From Aeromicrobium choanae (GTDB lineage Bacteria; Actinomycetota; Actinomycetes; Propionibacteriales; Nocardioidaceae): a DNA stretch of 37,480 nucleotides. Shown one piece after another: positions 18,143 to 27,205 of the stretch. Both the position numbers and the translations under genes were made by a program. Where the stretch lies: positions 1 to 37,480 of the forward strand of contig JAJUII010000004.1 in assembly GCA_029265505.1 (NCBI GenBank), written 5' to 3'. Every line of letters begins with the position of its first letter. The stretch's first letter is position 1. The notes beneath the pieces were generated by a model that did not search any database, was not told the origin of the DNA, and was given only the letters and a program-made list of their open reading frames with translations.

Positions 18143-18935
18143 GGAGCCCCGCCGCGGCGAGCGCCAGCCCGGCGGCGGCCACCGGCCACGACAGGGACAT
18201 GAACGAGTCGACCATCCGGTCGGCGAGCACCTCGGCCAGCCGCTGCGCCTGAGGAGTGTCGCCACGGCGGCCGACCACGGCCGGAGCGACGAGTCGACCC
18301 GCCACCCACCAGACGGCCGTCGAGGCCACCAGGCCCCCGCCGAGCGCGGCGACCATGAGCGCACGACGTCGCGCCGTCGCCACCGCCAACATCGCGGCGA
18401 TCAGTCCGACGCCGACGGCGACGGTCGTGACCTCGGCGGACCGGGACACCGCCGTCACCCAGACCGCGGGGTCGTCGCGGCTCACGGTCACCGGGAGGGT
18501 CGCGGGCCGGGGAAGGTCGATCGGCAGCTCCGCCGTGATCTCGTCCAGGGCGAGGTCCACCAGCGGGGCCAGGTCGGCGTCGACGACCGGGGGTGGGTCC
18601 CGCAGGAGGAGACCGGCGTGCGTCCGGGACGCCGTCTGCCGCCACGCTCGACTCCAGTCGTCGGCCTCCTCCAGTCGGACGATCGCCTGGGTGACGAGGC
18701 GCTCGACGTCGTCGCGCCAGGGCTGCCCGAGGCCGGACCGCCGGGCGAAGGCGTCGCCGGCGAGCTCGGCGGCGGCCTGACGCACGTCGGGGTCGTCGCC
18801 CACCGTGCCGACCAGGTCGACGAATCCGGACCGGCTCTGCACGTGCAGTGTCGTCCAGCCGGCGCCGATCGCCACCGTCGACGCGAGGAGCGTGACGAGC
18901 CACAGGGTGGCGGCGACGGCTCGTCTCACGTGCAC
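18120..18935 (-). CDS. Hypothetical membrane protein
   Basis: Continuous ORF with N-terminal TM, extracytoplasmic-type domain, several C-terminal TMs; GTG start overlaps the marP-like stop (alternative GTG at 18929). Confidence 0.7.
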   Translation of the reverse strand: MHVRRAVAATLWLVTLLASTVAIGAGWTTLHVQSRSGFVDLVGTVGDDPDVRQAAAELAGDAFARRSGLGQPWRDDVERLVTQAIVRLEEADDWSRAWRQTASRTHAGLLLRDPPPVVDADLAPLVDLALDEITAELPIDLPRPATLPVTVSRDDPAVWVTAVSRSAEVTTVAVGVGLIAAMLAVATARRRALMVAALGGGLVASTAVWWVAGRLVAPAVVGRRGDTPQAQRLAEVLADRMVDSFMSLSWPVAAAGLALAAAGLLTRVVRP

Positions 18936-20092
18936 GCTCCCGTCCCGACCGCGTCGGCGGCGCGGATGCCCTCCCGAGCGACGGGAAAGGCCTCGGCCGC
19001 GGTGACGGCGTAGCCGGTCTCCTCGTCGGAGATGGAGGCCGCGAAGATCACCCCGACGACGTCGCCGTCCTCCGAGACGAGCGGGCCGCCGGAGTTGCCC
19101 GAGCGGACCAGGGCGCGGATCGAGAACACGTCACGAGCGACACGCCCGCGGCCGCGGATGTCGGGACCACGCAGATCGATCCGGGCGCGGATGCGGGCCG
19201 CGCGCGCGTCGAACGGGCCGTTCTCGGGGAATCCGAGCACCGCTGCGGGGTCGCCCTCCTCGGCCCGGGTGTCGAACCGCAGGGGCCGGCCGTTCATCCC
19301 GGGCACCGCGAGCACGGCCAGATCCAGGTCCTCGTCGAAGACCACGGTCGTCGCCCGCAGTCGCCGATCGCCCAGGGTGACGATCGGTGCCGACACGCCT
19401 GCGACGACATGGGCGTTCGTCATGACGCGGTCGGCGGCGATGACGAAGCCCGACCCCTCGACCGTGCGGCGGCACTCGGCCTCGCCCCGGACCGTCACGA
19501 CGCTGTCCCGCGCGGCACGTACGCCCCGCCGCCTCAGGACCGACTCGTCGGGGGACTGCGTCGACGGGATGACCTCCGCCTGGAACGGGTCGAGGTACTG
19601 CGGGAAGACGTCGGTGGTGAGGGTGTCGGTGAACGAGCGGAGCAGGTCGCCGGCTCGGGTGGGCATCACCGAGTCGACCCGCGCCAACACGACAGACTCG
19701 CGGACCACGGTGCTGATGTACGGCAGGGTCGAGGTGCTCACCGCGTAGCCCACCGCCCACGACACGGCCATGACGACCGCCGTTCCGAAGGCCGCCCCTG
19801 CGACCGCGTCGACCGTGCGTCCCGGACCCTGCCGGATGCGCAGGGCGTGACCGATCCTCAACCCGATGAGATTCCCGACGCCGGCGACCGCGAAGACCAG
19901 GGCGAGGGCCATCAGGCCCGTGGCCGGACCGCCGGACCGCTCGCCGAACACCAGGGGCGCCACGACGATGCCCAGGACGAACCCCAGCACCAGCCCCATC
20001 CCGCTGAAGAAGTTCGACACGAAGCCGTTCACCCATCCGGTGTAGGCGTACAGGCCGATGAGGACGAGCAGCGCGGCGTCGAACCAGCTCAT
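18926..20092 (-). CDS. MarP family periplasmic serine protease (CvpA-like TM region plus trypsin-like domain)
   Basis: N-terminal 4-TM CvpA-like region; protease motifs MTNAHVVAG, DLDLAVL, GNSGGPLVSEDGDVVGVIFA. Confidence 0.92.
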   Translation of the reverse strand: MSWFDAALLVLIGLYAYTGWVNGFVSNFFSGMGLVLGFVLGIVVAPLVFGERSGGPATGLMALALVFAVAGVGNLIGLRIGHALRIRQGPGRTVDAVAGAAFGTAVVMAVSWAVGYAVSTSTLPYISTVVRESVVLARVDSVMPTRAGDLLRSFTDTLTTDVFPQYLDPFQAEVIPSTQSPDESVLRRRGVRAARDSVVTVRGEAECRRTVEGSGFVIAADRVMTNAHVVAGVSAPIVTLGDRRLRATTVVFDEDLDLAVLAVPGMNGRPLRFDTRAEEGDPAAVLGFPENGPFDARAARIRARIDLRGPDIRGRGRVARDVFSIRALVRSGNSGGPLVSEDGDVVGVIFAASISDEETGYAVTAAEAFPVAREGIRAADAVGTGACT

Positions 20093-20093
20093 G

Positions 20094-20735
20094 TCACTCC
20101 GGCAGGGGGATCGTGCGGCTCGCGTCCCACGGGCGCTCCCAGCCGACCCGCTCGAAGACGCGCGAGATGATGCCGGCGGTGAACCCCCACAGCGGCACGT
20201 CGGTGCCGATGTCGAACGCCGGGCCGGTCCAACCGGACGGGTGGACGACGCTGTAGCGCCGCCGAGGATCGAGTAGACGCTCGAGCGGGGTCTGCAGCAC
20301 CTGCTCGACCTCCGCGGGGCTGCGCGGCTCGAGACGTCGCGGGTCCGGCCAGTAGGCCAGCACCGGGGTCACGGCGTGATTGCTGGGCGGTAGCCACAGG
20401 GTCGGGAGCTCGCCGAAGACGATGACCTCCTCCGGATCGAGCCCGACCTCCTCGTGAGCCTCACGCAGTGCGGTGTGCTCGGCGTCGCGATCGGTGGGGT
20501 CCTGCTTCCCGCCGGGGAACGAGATCTGGCGGGCGTGGTTGCGCAGGGTCGCCGCCCGCTCGGTCAGAAGCACGTCGCGCCCGTCGTCGCCGGCGCCGTC
20601 GGAGAACACCATGAGGACCGCGGCCGGCGTCGCCTCCGCCGGCGGGTGCGGGAAACGAGGTGCGAGGTGCTCGGCCTCGACCGAGTCGAGCAGACGCACG
20701 AGAGGCTCGAGCCAGCCCGGCAGGTGACTCGTCAT
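20094..20735 (-). CDS. NUDIX hydrolase (CoA pyrophosphatase type)
   Basis: [46 protein letters not shown] box with CoAse-like upstream motif; start [12 protein letters not shown]. Confidence 0.92.
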   Translation of the reverse strand: MTSHLPGWLEPLVRLLDSVEAEHLAPRFPHPPAEATPAAVLMVFSDGAGDDGRDVLLTERAATLRNHARQISFPGGKQDPTDRDAEHTALREAHEEVGLDPEEVIVFGELPTLWLPPSNHAVTPVLAYWPDPRRLEPRSPAEVEQVLQTPLERLLDPRRRYSVVHPSGWTGPAFDIGTDVPLWGFTAGIISRVFERVGWERPWDASRTIPLPE

Positions 20736-21463
20736 GCCGGCCCCTGGGCGGTCACGAGTGCCTCGGCGACCTCCGGGTCGGTGGGGCCGATGCCGTAGGA
20801 CGGACACCAGCGCGCCACCGGGCAGGCGCCGCAGGCGGGCTTGCGGGCGTGGCAGCGGCGGCGACCGTGCCAGATCACGCGGTGGCACAGCATGGTCCAG
20901 TCCTTGCGCGGGAACAGCGCGCCGACCGCGTGCTCGGTCTTGACCGGGTCCTTCGCGGTGGCCTCGTCCACCCAGCCGAATCGGCGGACGAGCCGGGCGA
21001 AGTGGGTGTCGACCGTGATGCCGGGGACGCCGAACGCATTGCCCAGGACGACGTTGGCGGTCTTGCGGCCGACGCCGGGCAGCGTCACGAGATCCTCCAG
21101 GCGCCCGGGCACCTCGCCGTCGAATCGTTCGACGAGGTTCGCCGAGAGCGCCATGATGCTCTCGGTCTTGGCGCGGAAGAAGCCGGTCGGGCGGATGATC
21201 GCCTCGACGTCGGCACGGTCGGCGGCGGCGAGCGCCGCGGCGTCGGGGTAGGCGGCGAACAGCGCCGGGGTCACCGCGTTGACGCGTCGGTCCGTGGTCT
21301 GCGCCGACAGGACGGTGGCGATCAGGAGCTGGAAGGGATCGGCGAAGTCCAGCTCGCAGTGCGCGTCGGGGTAGGTCTCGGCGAGAACGCGGTTGATCTT
21401 GCGCGCACGACGGACCAGCGACGTGGGCGGGCGACCGCCCGCGAGGCTCGATCCGTCAGGCAC
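20732..21463 (-). CDS. nth: Endonuclease III
   Basis: [62 protein letters not shown]-terminal 4-Cys cluster [17 protein letters not shown]. Confidence 0.96.
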   Translation of the reverse strand: MPDGSSLAGGRPPTSLVRRARKINRVLAETYPDAHCELDFADPFQLLIATVLSAQTTDRRVNAVTPALFAAYPDAAALAAADRADVEAIIRPTGFFRAKTESIMALSANLVERFDGEVPGRLEDLVTLPGVGRKTANVVLGNAFGVPGITVDTHFARLVRRFGWVDEATAKDPVKTEHAVGALFPRKDWTMLCHRVIWHGRRRCHARKPACGACPVARWCPSYGIGPTDPEVAEALVTAQGPA

Positions 21464-21545
21464 GGCTCCACCGTATCCGGGTTCGTCACACGCTCACCGG
21501 GGCCATGTCGAGTGTGATCTGGCTTGCATGTGGGAAACTGGCCTC

Positions 21546-22223
21546 GTGACCGAAGACGTACTGCGCCAAGCACCCCTGTTCAACGGCCTCGACGAAGACG
21601 CCTCGGGCGCCCTGGAGGCCTCGATGTCCACGGTGACCCTGCGCCGCGGAGAGATCCTGTTCGCCGAGGGGGACGAGGGCGATCAGCTCTACGTCGTCAT
21701 CGAGGGCAAGATCAAGCTGGGCCGCCGCTCGATCGACGGCCGGGAGAACCTCATCGCCATCCTCGGCCCCGGCCAGATGTTCGGCGAGCTGTCGTTCTTC
21801 GACCCGGGCCCCCGCTCGGCCACCGCGACGGCGGTCACCGACGTCGAGATGCGCAGTCTGGGCCACAGCGCCCTCAACCCGGTCATCCGGTCCCATCCGG
21901 ACGTCGCCTACGCGCTGCTGAACCAGCTCGCCGGCCGACTGCGTCGGACGAACGAGGTCGTGGGCGACCTGGTGTTCTCCGACGTCCCGGGCCGCGTCTC
22001 GAAGGCGCTGCTCGACCTCGCCTCGCGGTTCGGCCGTCAGGCCGACGACGGCATCCACGTCAATCACGACCTGACGCAGGAGGAGCTCGCGCAGCTCGTC
22101 GGCGCCTCCCGCGAGACGGTCAACAAGGCGCTCGCGGACTTCGCCTCGCGCGGCTGGATCCGGCTCGAGCCTCGATCGGTCATCATCCTCGATCTGGAGC
22201 GGCTCAAGCGCCGGTCGCGCTGA
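21546..22223 (+). CDS. crp: Crp/Fnr family transcriptional regulator
   Basis: cNMP domain (GDEGDQLYVVIEGKIKLGR, GPGQMFGELSFFDPGPRSATATA) and HTH (LTQEELAQLVGASRETVNKALADF); syntenic with Rv3676. Confidence 0.93.
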   Translation: MTEDVLRQAPLFNGLDEDASGALEASMSTVTLRRGEILFAEGDEGDQLYVVIEGKIKLGRRSIDGRENLIAILGPGQMFGELSFFDPGPRSATATAVTDVEMRSLGHSALNPVIRSHPDVAYALLNQLAGRLRRTNEVVGDLVFSDVPGRVSKALLDLASRFGRQADDGIHVNHDLTQEELAQLVGASRETVNKALADFASRGWIRLEPRSVIILDLERLKRRSR

Positions 22224-22247
22224 GCTGCACGACGGTCACCTGAACGT

Positions 22248-22283
22248 GAACGCGCCTCCCGGACGGATCCGGGAGGCGCGTTC
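22248..22283. terminator. Bidirectional hairpin terminator between crp and the MBL gene
   Basis: Perfect 16-bp stem GAACGCGCCTCCCGGA-cgga-TCCGGGAGGCGCGTTC between convergent genes. Confidence 0.88.
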
Positions 22284-22295
22284 GTGTTCTGCGGG

Positions 22296-23060
22296 TCAGC
22301 CGCGCAGGTGGTCCAGTTGGGCTCGCACCGACGCCTCGGCCGCGTCCCACAGCACCGGATCCACGTCGGCGTAGACGATCTCGACCACCTCGCGTGCCGT
22401 CGTCGCGCCGGCGTCGAGGGCACGTCGCACCTGGTCGAGGCGTTCCTCGCGGTGGGTCAGGTAGTAGTCCAGGACCCCCGCGGCGTCGTCGACGACCGGG
22501 CCGTGCCCGGGCAGCAGCGTCGTGACCCGGCCGTCCTCGACGAGCGAGCGGAAGCGACGCAGCGACTCCAGGTAGGGACCCAGGGCGCCGTCCGGGTGGG
22601 CGACCACCGTGGTGCCGCGGCCGAGCACCGTGTCCCCGGTGAGCAGTGCGCGATCCTGGGGCAGCAGGAAGGCGACCGAGTCGCGCGTGTGCCCGGGAGC
22701 CGTCACGACCTCGAGCTGCAGTCCGTCGACCTCGATCGTCTCGCCGTCGCGGAGGGTCTCGGCATCGTGGGTGTGCTGGTCGGAGACCGCTCGGCACGGG
22801 GCGCCGGTCGCCTTGACGATGCGCTCGCGCGCGTCGGTGTGGTCCCAGTGGTGGTGGGTGAACAGCACGAGGGCGACCTCGCCGGCCGCCTCGACGATCG
22901 CGTCGACGTGCTCGGGCAGGTCGGGACCCGGATCGACGACCACCGACCGCTCGGCGCCCGGTTCGCGCAGGATCCACGTGTTCGTGCCGTCGAGCGTCAT
23001 GATGCCGGGGTTGTCAGCGAGGATGAACGCGGCGCGATCGGTGACGGGCGTGACGGTCAT
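22296..23060 (-). CDS. MBL fold metallo-hydrolase
   Basis: HHHWDHTDA, VVTAPGHTRDSVAFLLP, LTGDTVLGRGTTVV, LLPGHGPVV. Confidence 0.93.
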   Translation of the reverse strand: MTVTPVTDRAAFILADNPGIMTLDGTNTWILREPGAERSVVVDPGPDLPEHVDAIVEAAGEVALVLFTHHHWDHTDARERIVKATGAPCRAVSDQHTHDAETLRDGETIEVDGLQLEVVTAPGHTRDSVAFLLPQDRALLTGDTVLGRGTTVVAHPDGALGPYLESLRRFRSLVEDGRVTTLLPGHGPVVDDAAGVLDYYLTHREERLDQVRRALDAGATTAREVVEIVYADVDPVLWDAAEASVRAQLDHLRG

Positions 23061-23869
23061 GTGTGCTCCTCACGGTCGACGTCGAGCCACCAGTCGCCGT
23101 CCACCAGGACCGGCCTCGGCTCGATCGGTCGGATGACGCGGTCGGCGGAGGCCTTGAGTACCTCCGAGGCGGACAACGACGACAGCTCACGACAGGTGAC
23201 GGCCGTCGGCGGCAGCATCGCGGCCTCGCCACGATCCACGTGGGCCAGGACGTCGACGAGCGGTGCCCACAGTGAGCGGTCCGCCTCGGTGCTGACGGTG
23301 TCGATCCGCTGGCCCTCGGGGAGCGCGGCGACGAAGAACCGGGTGTCGTAGCGGCGCGGCTCGAACGCCGGCGTGATCCAGTGAGCCCACGCGCCGAGCA
23401 GGTCGGTGCGCAGGACGAGGCCGTGGTCGGCCAGGAACCGGGAGAACGTCAGCTCCTTGTTCTCGAGGGCGTCGCGTGCGTCGTCCAAGTCGGTGGTGTC
23501 GCCGACGACGGTGTCCTCGTCCGGTCCGGCCAGCAGCACGCCGGTCTCCTCGAAGGTCTCGCGGACCGCGGCCACCACGAGGCGCCGCGCGAGTCCGTCG
23601 TCGCAGCCGAAGCGACGTGCCCACTCCGAAGGTGGGGGCCCGATCCAGGTGAGCGGCTCACCGTCCTCGTCGTCGACCCGACCGCCGGGGAAGACGTACA
23701 TGCCGGGCGCGAACGCCATCCCGGAGTTGCGGCGCATGAGGAATGCCTCCAGGCCACGATCGCCGTCGCGCACGACCGCGATCGTGGCGGCGTCCTTGGC
23801 CGGGACGGTGTGATCCGGATCCCAGCCCTCGAGGCGCCCCGCCAGGAGCGGGGGAACAGGGACCAGCAC
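23057..23869 (-). CDS. NUDIX hydrolase
   Basis: MYVFPGGRVDDEDG...AAVRETFEETGVLL; ATGA-coupled to the MBL gene. Confidence 0.88.
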   Translation of the reverse strand: MLVPVPPLLAGRLEGWDPDHTVPAKDAATIAVVRDGDRGLEAFLMRRNSGMAFAPGMYVFPGGRVDDEDGEPLTWIGPPPSEWARRFGCDDGLARRLVVAAVRETFEETGVLLAGPDEDTVVGDTTDLDDARDALENKELTFSRFLADHGLVLRTDLLGAWAHWITPAFEPRRYDTRFFVAALPEGQRIDTVSTEADRSLWAPLVDVLAHVDRGEAAMLPPTAVTCRELSSLSASEVLKASADRVIRPIEPRPVLVDGDWWLDVDREEHT

Positions 23870-23870
23870 G

Positions 23871-24332
23871 TCAGTCCCTCACTTCGACGACGGCGTCGAT
23901 CTCGACCGGCGAGTCCAGCGGCAGCACGGCGACACCGACGGCGCTGCGGGCGTGTGCCCCCGCGTCGCCGAACGCCGCGGTCATCAGCTCGCTCGCGCCG
24001 TTGGCGACGGCCGGCTGTCGGGTGAAGTCCGGCGCGCTGGCGACGTAGACGCCGAGCTTGACGACCCGGACGACCGAGTCGAGGTCGACCACCGACCCGA
24101 TCGCCGCGATGACGTTGAGCGCGCACCGGCGGGCCAGCTCGGTGGCCTCCTCGGCGGAGACCTCGGCCCCCACCTTGCCGGTGGCGGGCAGCGCGCCGTC
24201 GACGAACGGCAGCTGGCCCGAGGTGTGCACGAAGGCTCCCGAACGCACGGCGGGGACGTAGGAGGCGACGGGCGCGGCCACCTCCGGGACGGTCAGGCCG
24301 AGCGCGGCCAGCCGATCGGCGACGGTACCCAT
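23871..24332 (-). CDS. RidA family protein
   Basis: SGAFVHTSGQLPFVDGALPATGKVGAEVSAEEATELARRCALNVIAAI...; start MGTVADRLAALG. Confidence 0.9.
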   Translation of the reverse strand: MGTVADRLAALGLTVPEVAAPVASYVPAVRSGAFVHTSGQLPFVDGALPATGKVGAEVSAEEATELARRCALNVIAAIGSVVDLDSVVRVVKLGVYVASAPDFTRQPAVANGASELMTAAFGDAGAHARSAVGVAVLPLDSPVEIDAVVEVRD

Positions 24333-24333
24333 C

Positions 24334-24489
24334 TCAGGCCACCGGCCGCTTGAAGTACGCCACCAGGTTCTCCGGGTTCGGGCCGGGGACGATCTGGACC
24401 AGTTCCCAGCCATCGGATCCGAAGTTGTCCAGGATCTGCTTCGTCGCGTGGACGAGCACGGGTGCGGTCAGGTATTCCCACTTGGTCAT
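24334..24489 (-). CDS. DUF4177 domain-containing small protein
   Basis: MTKWEYLTAPVLVHATKQILDNFGSDGWELVQIVPGPNPENLVAYFKRP; TACAGT box 6 nt upstream of ATG. Confidence 0.88.
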   Translation of the reverse strand: MTKWEYLTAPVLVHATKQILDNFGSDGWELVQIVPGPNPENLVAYFKRPVA

Positions 24490-24565
24490 GGCCCGACTGT
24501 ATCCCTCGGGACGCGTCGCCTCGTGACGACGGACGCATCGGCCGATCCGTCGGTAGGCTCGAATC

Positions 24566-25540
24566 GTGGCCAACTCGACCCCTCTGCACATCGTGACGGG
24601 CAAGGGAGGAACCGGGAAGACGACCGTCGCGGCGGCGCTCGCTCTCGCTCTCGCCGGTCGCGGCCGCAAGGTGCTGCTGTGCGAGGTCGAGGGCCGTCAG
24701 GGCATCGCCCAGGTGTTCGACGTCCCGCCGCTGCCCTACGAGGAGCGCCGGATCGCCACCAGTGACGCGGGTGGCCACGTCTACGCGCTGGCGATCGATC
24801 CGGAGGCGGCGCTGTTGGAGTACCTGCAGATGTACTACCGGCTCGGTCGTGCCGGCCGTGCCCTCGACAAGTTCGGGATCATCGACTTCGCGACCACGAT
24901 CGCCCCCGGAGTCCGCGACGTGCTGCTGACCGGCAAGGTCTACGAGGCCGCGCGTCGACGCGACGAGAGGACCTCGGCCTTCGTCTACGACGCCGTCGTG
25001 GTCGACGCCCCGCCGACCGGCCGCATCACGCGCTTCCTCGGCGTCAACGACGACGTCGCGGGTCTGGCCAAGGTCGGCCCGATCCGATCGCAGTCCGAGT
25101 CGATCATGGCCATGATGCGCGGCCCGCAGACTGCGGTGCACCTGGTGACGGTGCTCGAGGAGATGCCGGTCCAGGAGACGCTCGACGGCATCGCGGAGCT
25201 GACCGGCGCGGGCCTTCCGGTCGGCTACGTCCTGGTGAACATGGTGCGACCGTCGCTGTTGTCCCAGGACACCGTCGACGCCCTGCAGGACGGGCGGCTG
25301 ACCGCGAAGACCGTGGCGCCGGTGCTGCGGGACGTCGGACTGCCGTCCGCCGCGGCCCCCACGCTCGTCGCCGGGGGACTCGGCCACATCGAGCGTCAGC
25401 GTCTGCAGGACGAGCAGCGCGCGATCATCGAGGACTGTGGGCGACCGTCCGTCAGCCTGCCGCTGCTGACCTCCGGCGTCGACCTGGGGGCGCTGCAGGA
25501 GCTCGCCGAGCCGCTCGCGCCACTGGAGGACGCCCGATGA
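24566..25540 (+). CDS. ArsA/Get3-like ATPase, subunit 1 (Rv3679-like)
   Basis: Deviant Walker A TGKGGTGKTTVAAAL; VVVDAPPTGRITRFL; GTG start with TAGGCT 6 nt upstream. Confidence 0.9.
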   Translation: MANSTPLHIVTGKGGTGKTTVAAALALALAGRGRKVLLCEVEGRQGIAQVFDVPPLPYEERRIATSDAGGHVYALAIDPEAALLEYLQMYYRLGRAGRALDKFGIIDFATTIAPGVRDVLLTGKVYEAARRRDERTSAFVYDAVVVDAPPTGRITRFLGVNDDVAGLAKVGPIRSQSESIMAMMRGPQTAVHLVTVLEEMPVQETLDGIAELTGAGLPVGYVLVNMVRPSLLSQDTVDALQDGRLTAKTVAPVLRDVGLPSAAAPTLVAGGLGHIERQRLQDEQRAIIEDCGRPSVSLPLLTSGVDLGALQELAEPLAPLEDAR

Positions 25541-26736
25541 CCCGCCGCGCGGCGACCACGCCGTCCGACCGGCGGCCCCACGTCGAGCGTCGGATCTCGA
25601 CCCGTCACGAGCCGGACCGGATCGACGTCGACGCGATGCTCGCCGACCGCCGGACCCGGATCATCGTGTGCTGCGGTGCGGGCGGGGTTGGCAAGACGAC
25701 CACCGCCGCCGCGCTCGCCCTGCGTGCCGCCGAGCAGGGGCGCACGGTGTGCGTGCTGACGATCGACCCGGCTCGCCGGCTCGCCCAGTCGCTGGGACTC
25801 GTCGAGCTCGACAACACGCCCCGGCCCGTGCAGGGCATCGACGCCGGGGCGGGCGGGTCGCTCGACGCGATGATGCTCGACATGAAGTCGACCTTCGACG
25901 AGGTCGTCATCGCCCACGCCTCCCCGGAGAAGGCGGCCGAGATCCTGGCCAATCCCTTCTACGTCGCCCTGTCCAGCTCCTTCGCCGGCACCCAGGAGTA
26001 CATGGCGATGGAGAAGCTCGGCCAGCTGCACGCCGAGGGGCGCTGGGACCTGATCGTGGTCGACACGCCCCCGTCGCGGTCCGCGCTGGACTTCCTCGAT
26101 GCGCCCGAGCGGCTGTCCTCGTTGCTGGACGGGCGGTTCATCAAGCTGCTCCTCGCTCCGGCCAAGGGGCCGGCACGCCTGTTCTCCGCCGGTCTGGGGA
26201 TCGTGACCGCCGCGCTGAACAAGGTGCTCGGTGCCCAGGTGCTGCGTGACATGCAGACCTTCGTCGCCGCGTTCGACACCCTGTTCGGGGGGTTCCGGCA
26301 GCGGGCCGAGGCGACGTTCTCCCTCCTGCAGGCCGAGGGGACCGCGTTCTTCGTGGTGGCGGTGCCTGAGCCGGCGGCGATGCGGGAGGCCGCCTACTTC
26401 GTCGAGCGCCTCGAGGCCGACGACATGCCGCTGGCGGGGCTGATCGTCAATCGCGTGCACGACGAGAGCGCGGCCGGAATCAGCGCCGCGGACGCCGAGT
26501 CGGCCGCGCCGCGTCTGGCGAGGGGGCGTGCGGCCGAGCGTCGCACCGCCGAACTGCTCGACGTCCATGCCGAGCGGATGCGTCTGGCCGAGCGGGAGAA
26601 CCGACTCCGGGACCGTTTCTCGGCCGCACACAGAAACGTCGAGGTCGTGCCCGTTCCGGCGCTCGAAACGGATGTGCACGACCTCGACGGTCTGCGAAGG
26701 ATCGGGGATCATCTCGGCACGCCGCAGCGCGCCTGA
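25537..26736 (+). CDS. ArsA/Get3-like ATPase, subunit 2 (Rv3680-like)
   Basis: CCGAGGVGKTTTAAALALRAAEQGRTVCVLTIDPARRLAQSLGL; DLIVVDTPPSRSALDFLDAPERL; ATGA overlap with subunit 1. Confidence 0.92.
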   Translation: MTRRAATTPSDRRPHVERRISTRHEPDRIDVDAMLADRRTRIIVCCGAGGVGKTTTAAALALRAAEQGRTVCVLTIDPARRLAQSLGLVELDNTPRPVQGIDAGAGGSLDAMMLDMKSTFDEVVIAHASPEKAAEILANPFYVALSSSFAGTQEYMAMEKLGQLHAEGRWDLIVVDTPPSRSALDFLDAPERLSSLLDGRFIKLLLAPAKGPARLFSAGLGIVTAALNKVLGAQVLRDMQTFVAAFDTLFGGFRQRAEATFSLLQAEGTAFFVVAVPEPAAMREAAYFVERLEADDMPLAGLIVNRVHDESAAGISAADAESAAPRLARGRAAERRTAELLDVHAERMRLAERENRLRDRFSAAHRNVEVVPVPALETDVHDLDGLRRIGDHLGTPQRA

Positions 26737-26738
26737 GC

Positions 26739-26999
26739 TCAGCCGGCTGCGGGAACGAGGACGTTGCGCCAGCTCTTGATGTGCGGCTTGCGACGCAGCA
26801 GGGCGCGGCGCTCGCGCTCGGTCATCCCACCCCAGACGCCCCACTCGATGCGGTTGTCGAGAGCTTCGGCGAGACACTCGGCGCGGACGCTGCACCCGTT
26901 GCACACGAGCTTGGCGCGGTTCTGCTCGGCTCCCTTCACGAACAGATCGTCCGACTTGCCCAGACACGCGGCTTCCTGGGCCCAATTCTCGTTCCACAT
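26739..26999 (-). CDS. WhiB family transcriptional regulator (WhiB4/WblA-like)
   Basis: CLG...CNGCSVRAECLAEALDNRIEWGVWGGMTERERRALLRR: 4-Cys Fe-S signature and G(V/I)WGG turn; next to ponA2-like gene as in Rv3681c. Confidence 0.95.
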   Translation of the reverse strand: MWNENWAQEAACLGKSDDLFVKGAEQNRAKLVCNGCSVRAECLAEALDNRIEWGVWGGMTERERRALLRRKPHIKSWRNVLVPAAG

Positions 27000-27205
27000 G
27001 GCAGAGACCTTTCCCGAGACTTCTCCGGCCCCCTCGACCGGAGAAAAAGTTCCTCTTCTGCGGGATTCAGCCTAGAAAGCCGGGAGGTAAACGGACAGAT
27101 ACCTCCGGGTAGTTCCTGTCTAGTCCCAATGAGTCACCCGGGTCACACTCGCCCCGCCGCGTCCGCGGGCCGAAATGCGTTGCCGAGGTCACGTATTCTC
27201 ATGGC

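Noticed and set aside
21500-21545. CRP autoregulatory site upstream of crp (AGTGTGATCTGGCTTGCATGTGG)
   Set aside because: Only a left half-site; no CAC right half at the correct spacing.
24566-26736. Arsenic resistance operon
   Set aside because: No arsB/acr3/arsR/arsC; synteny with Rv3679-Rv3680 explains the pair better.
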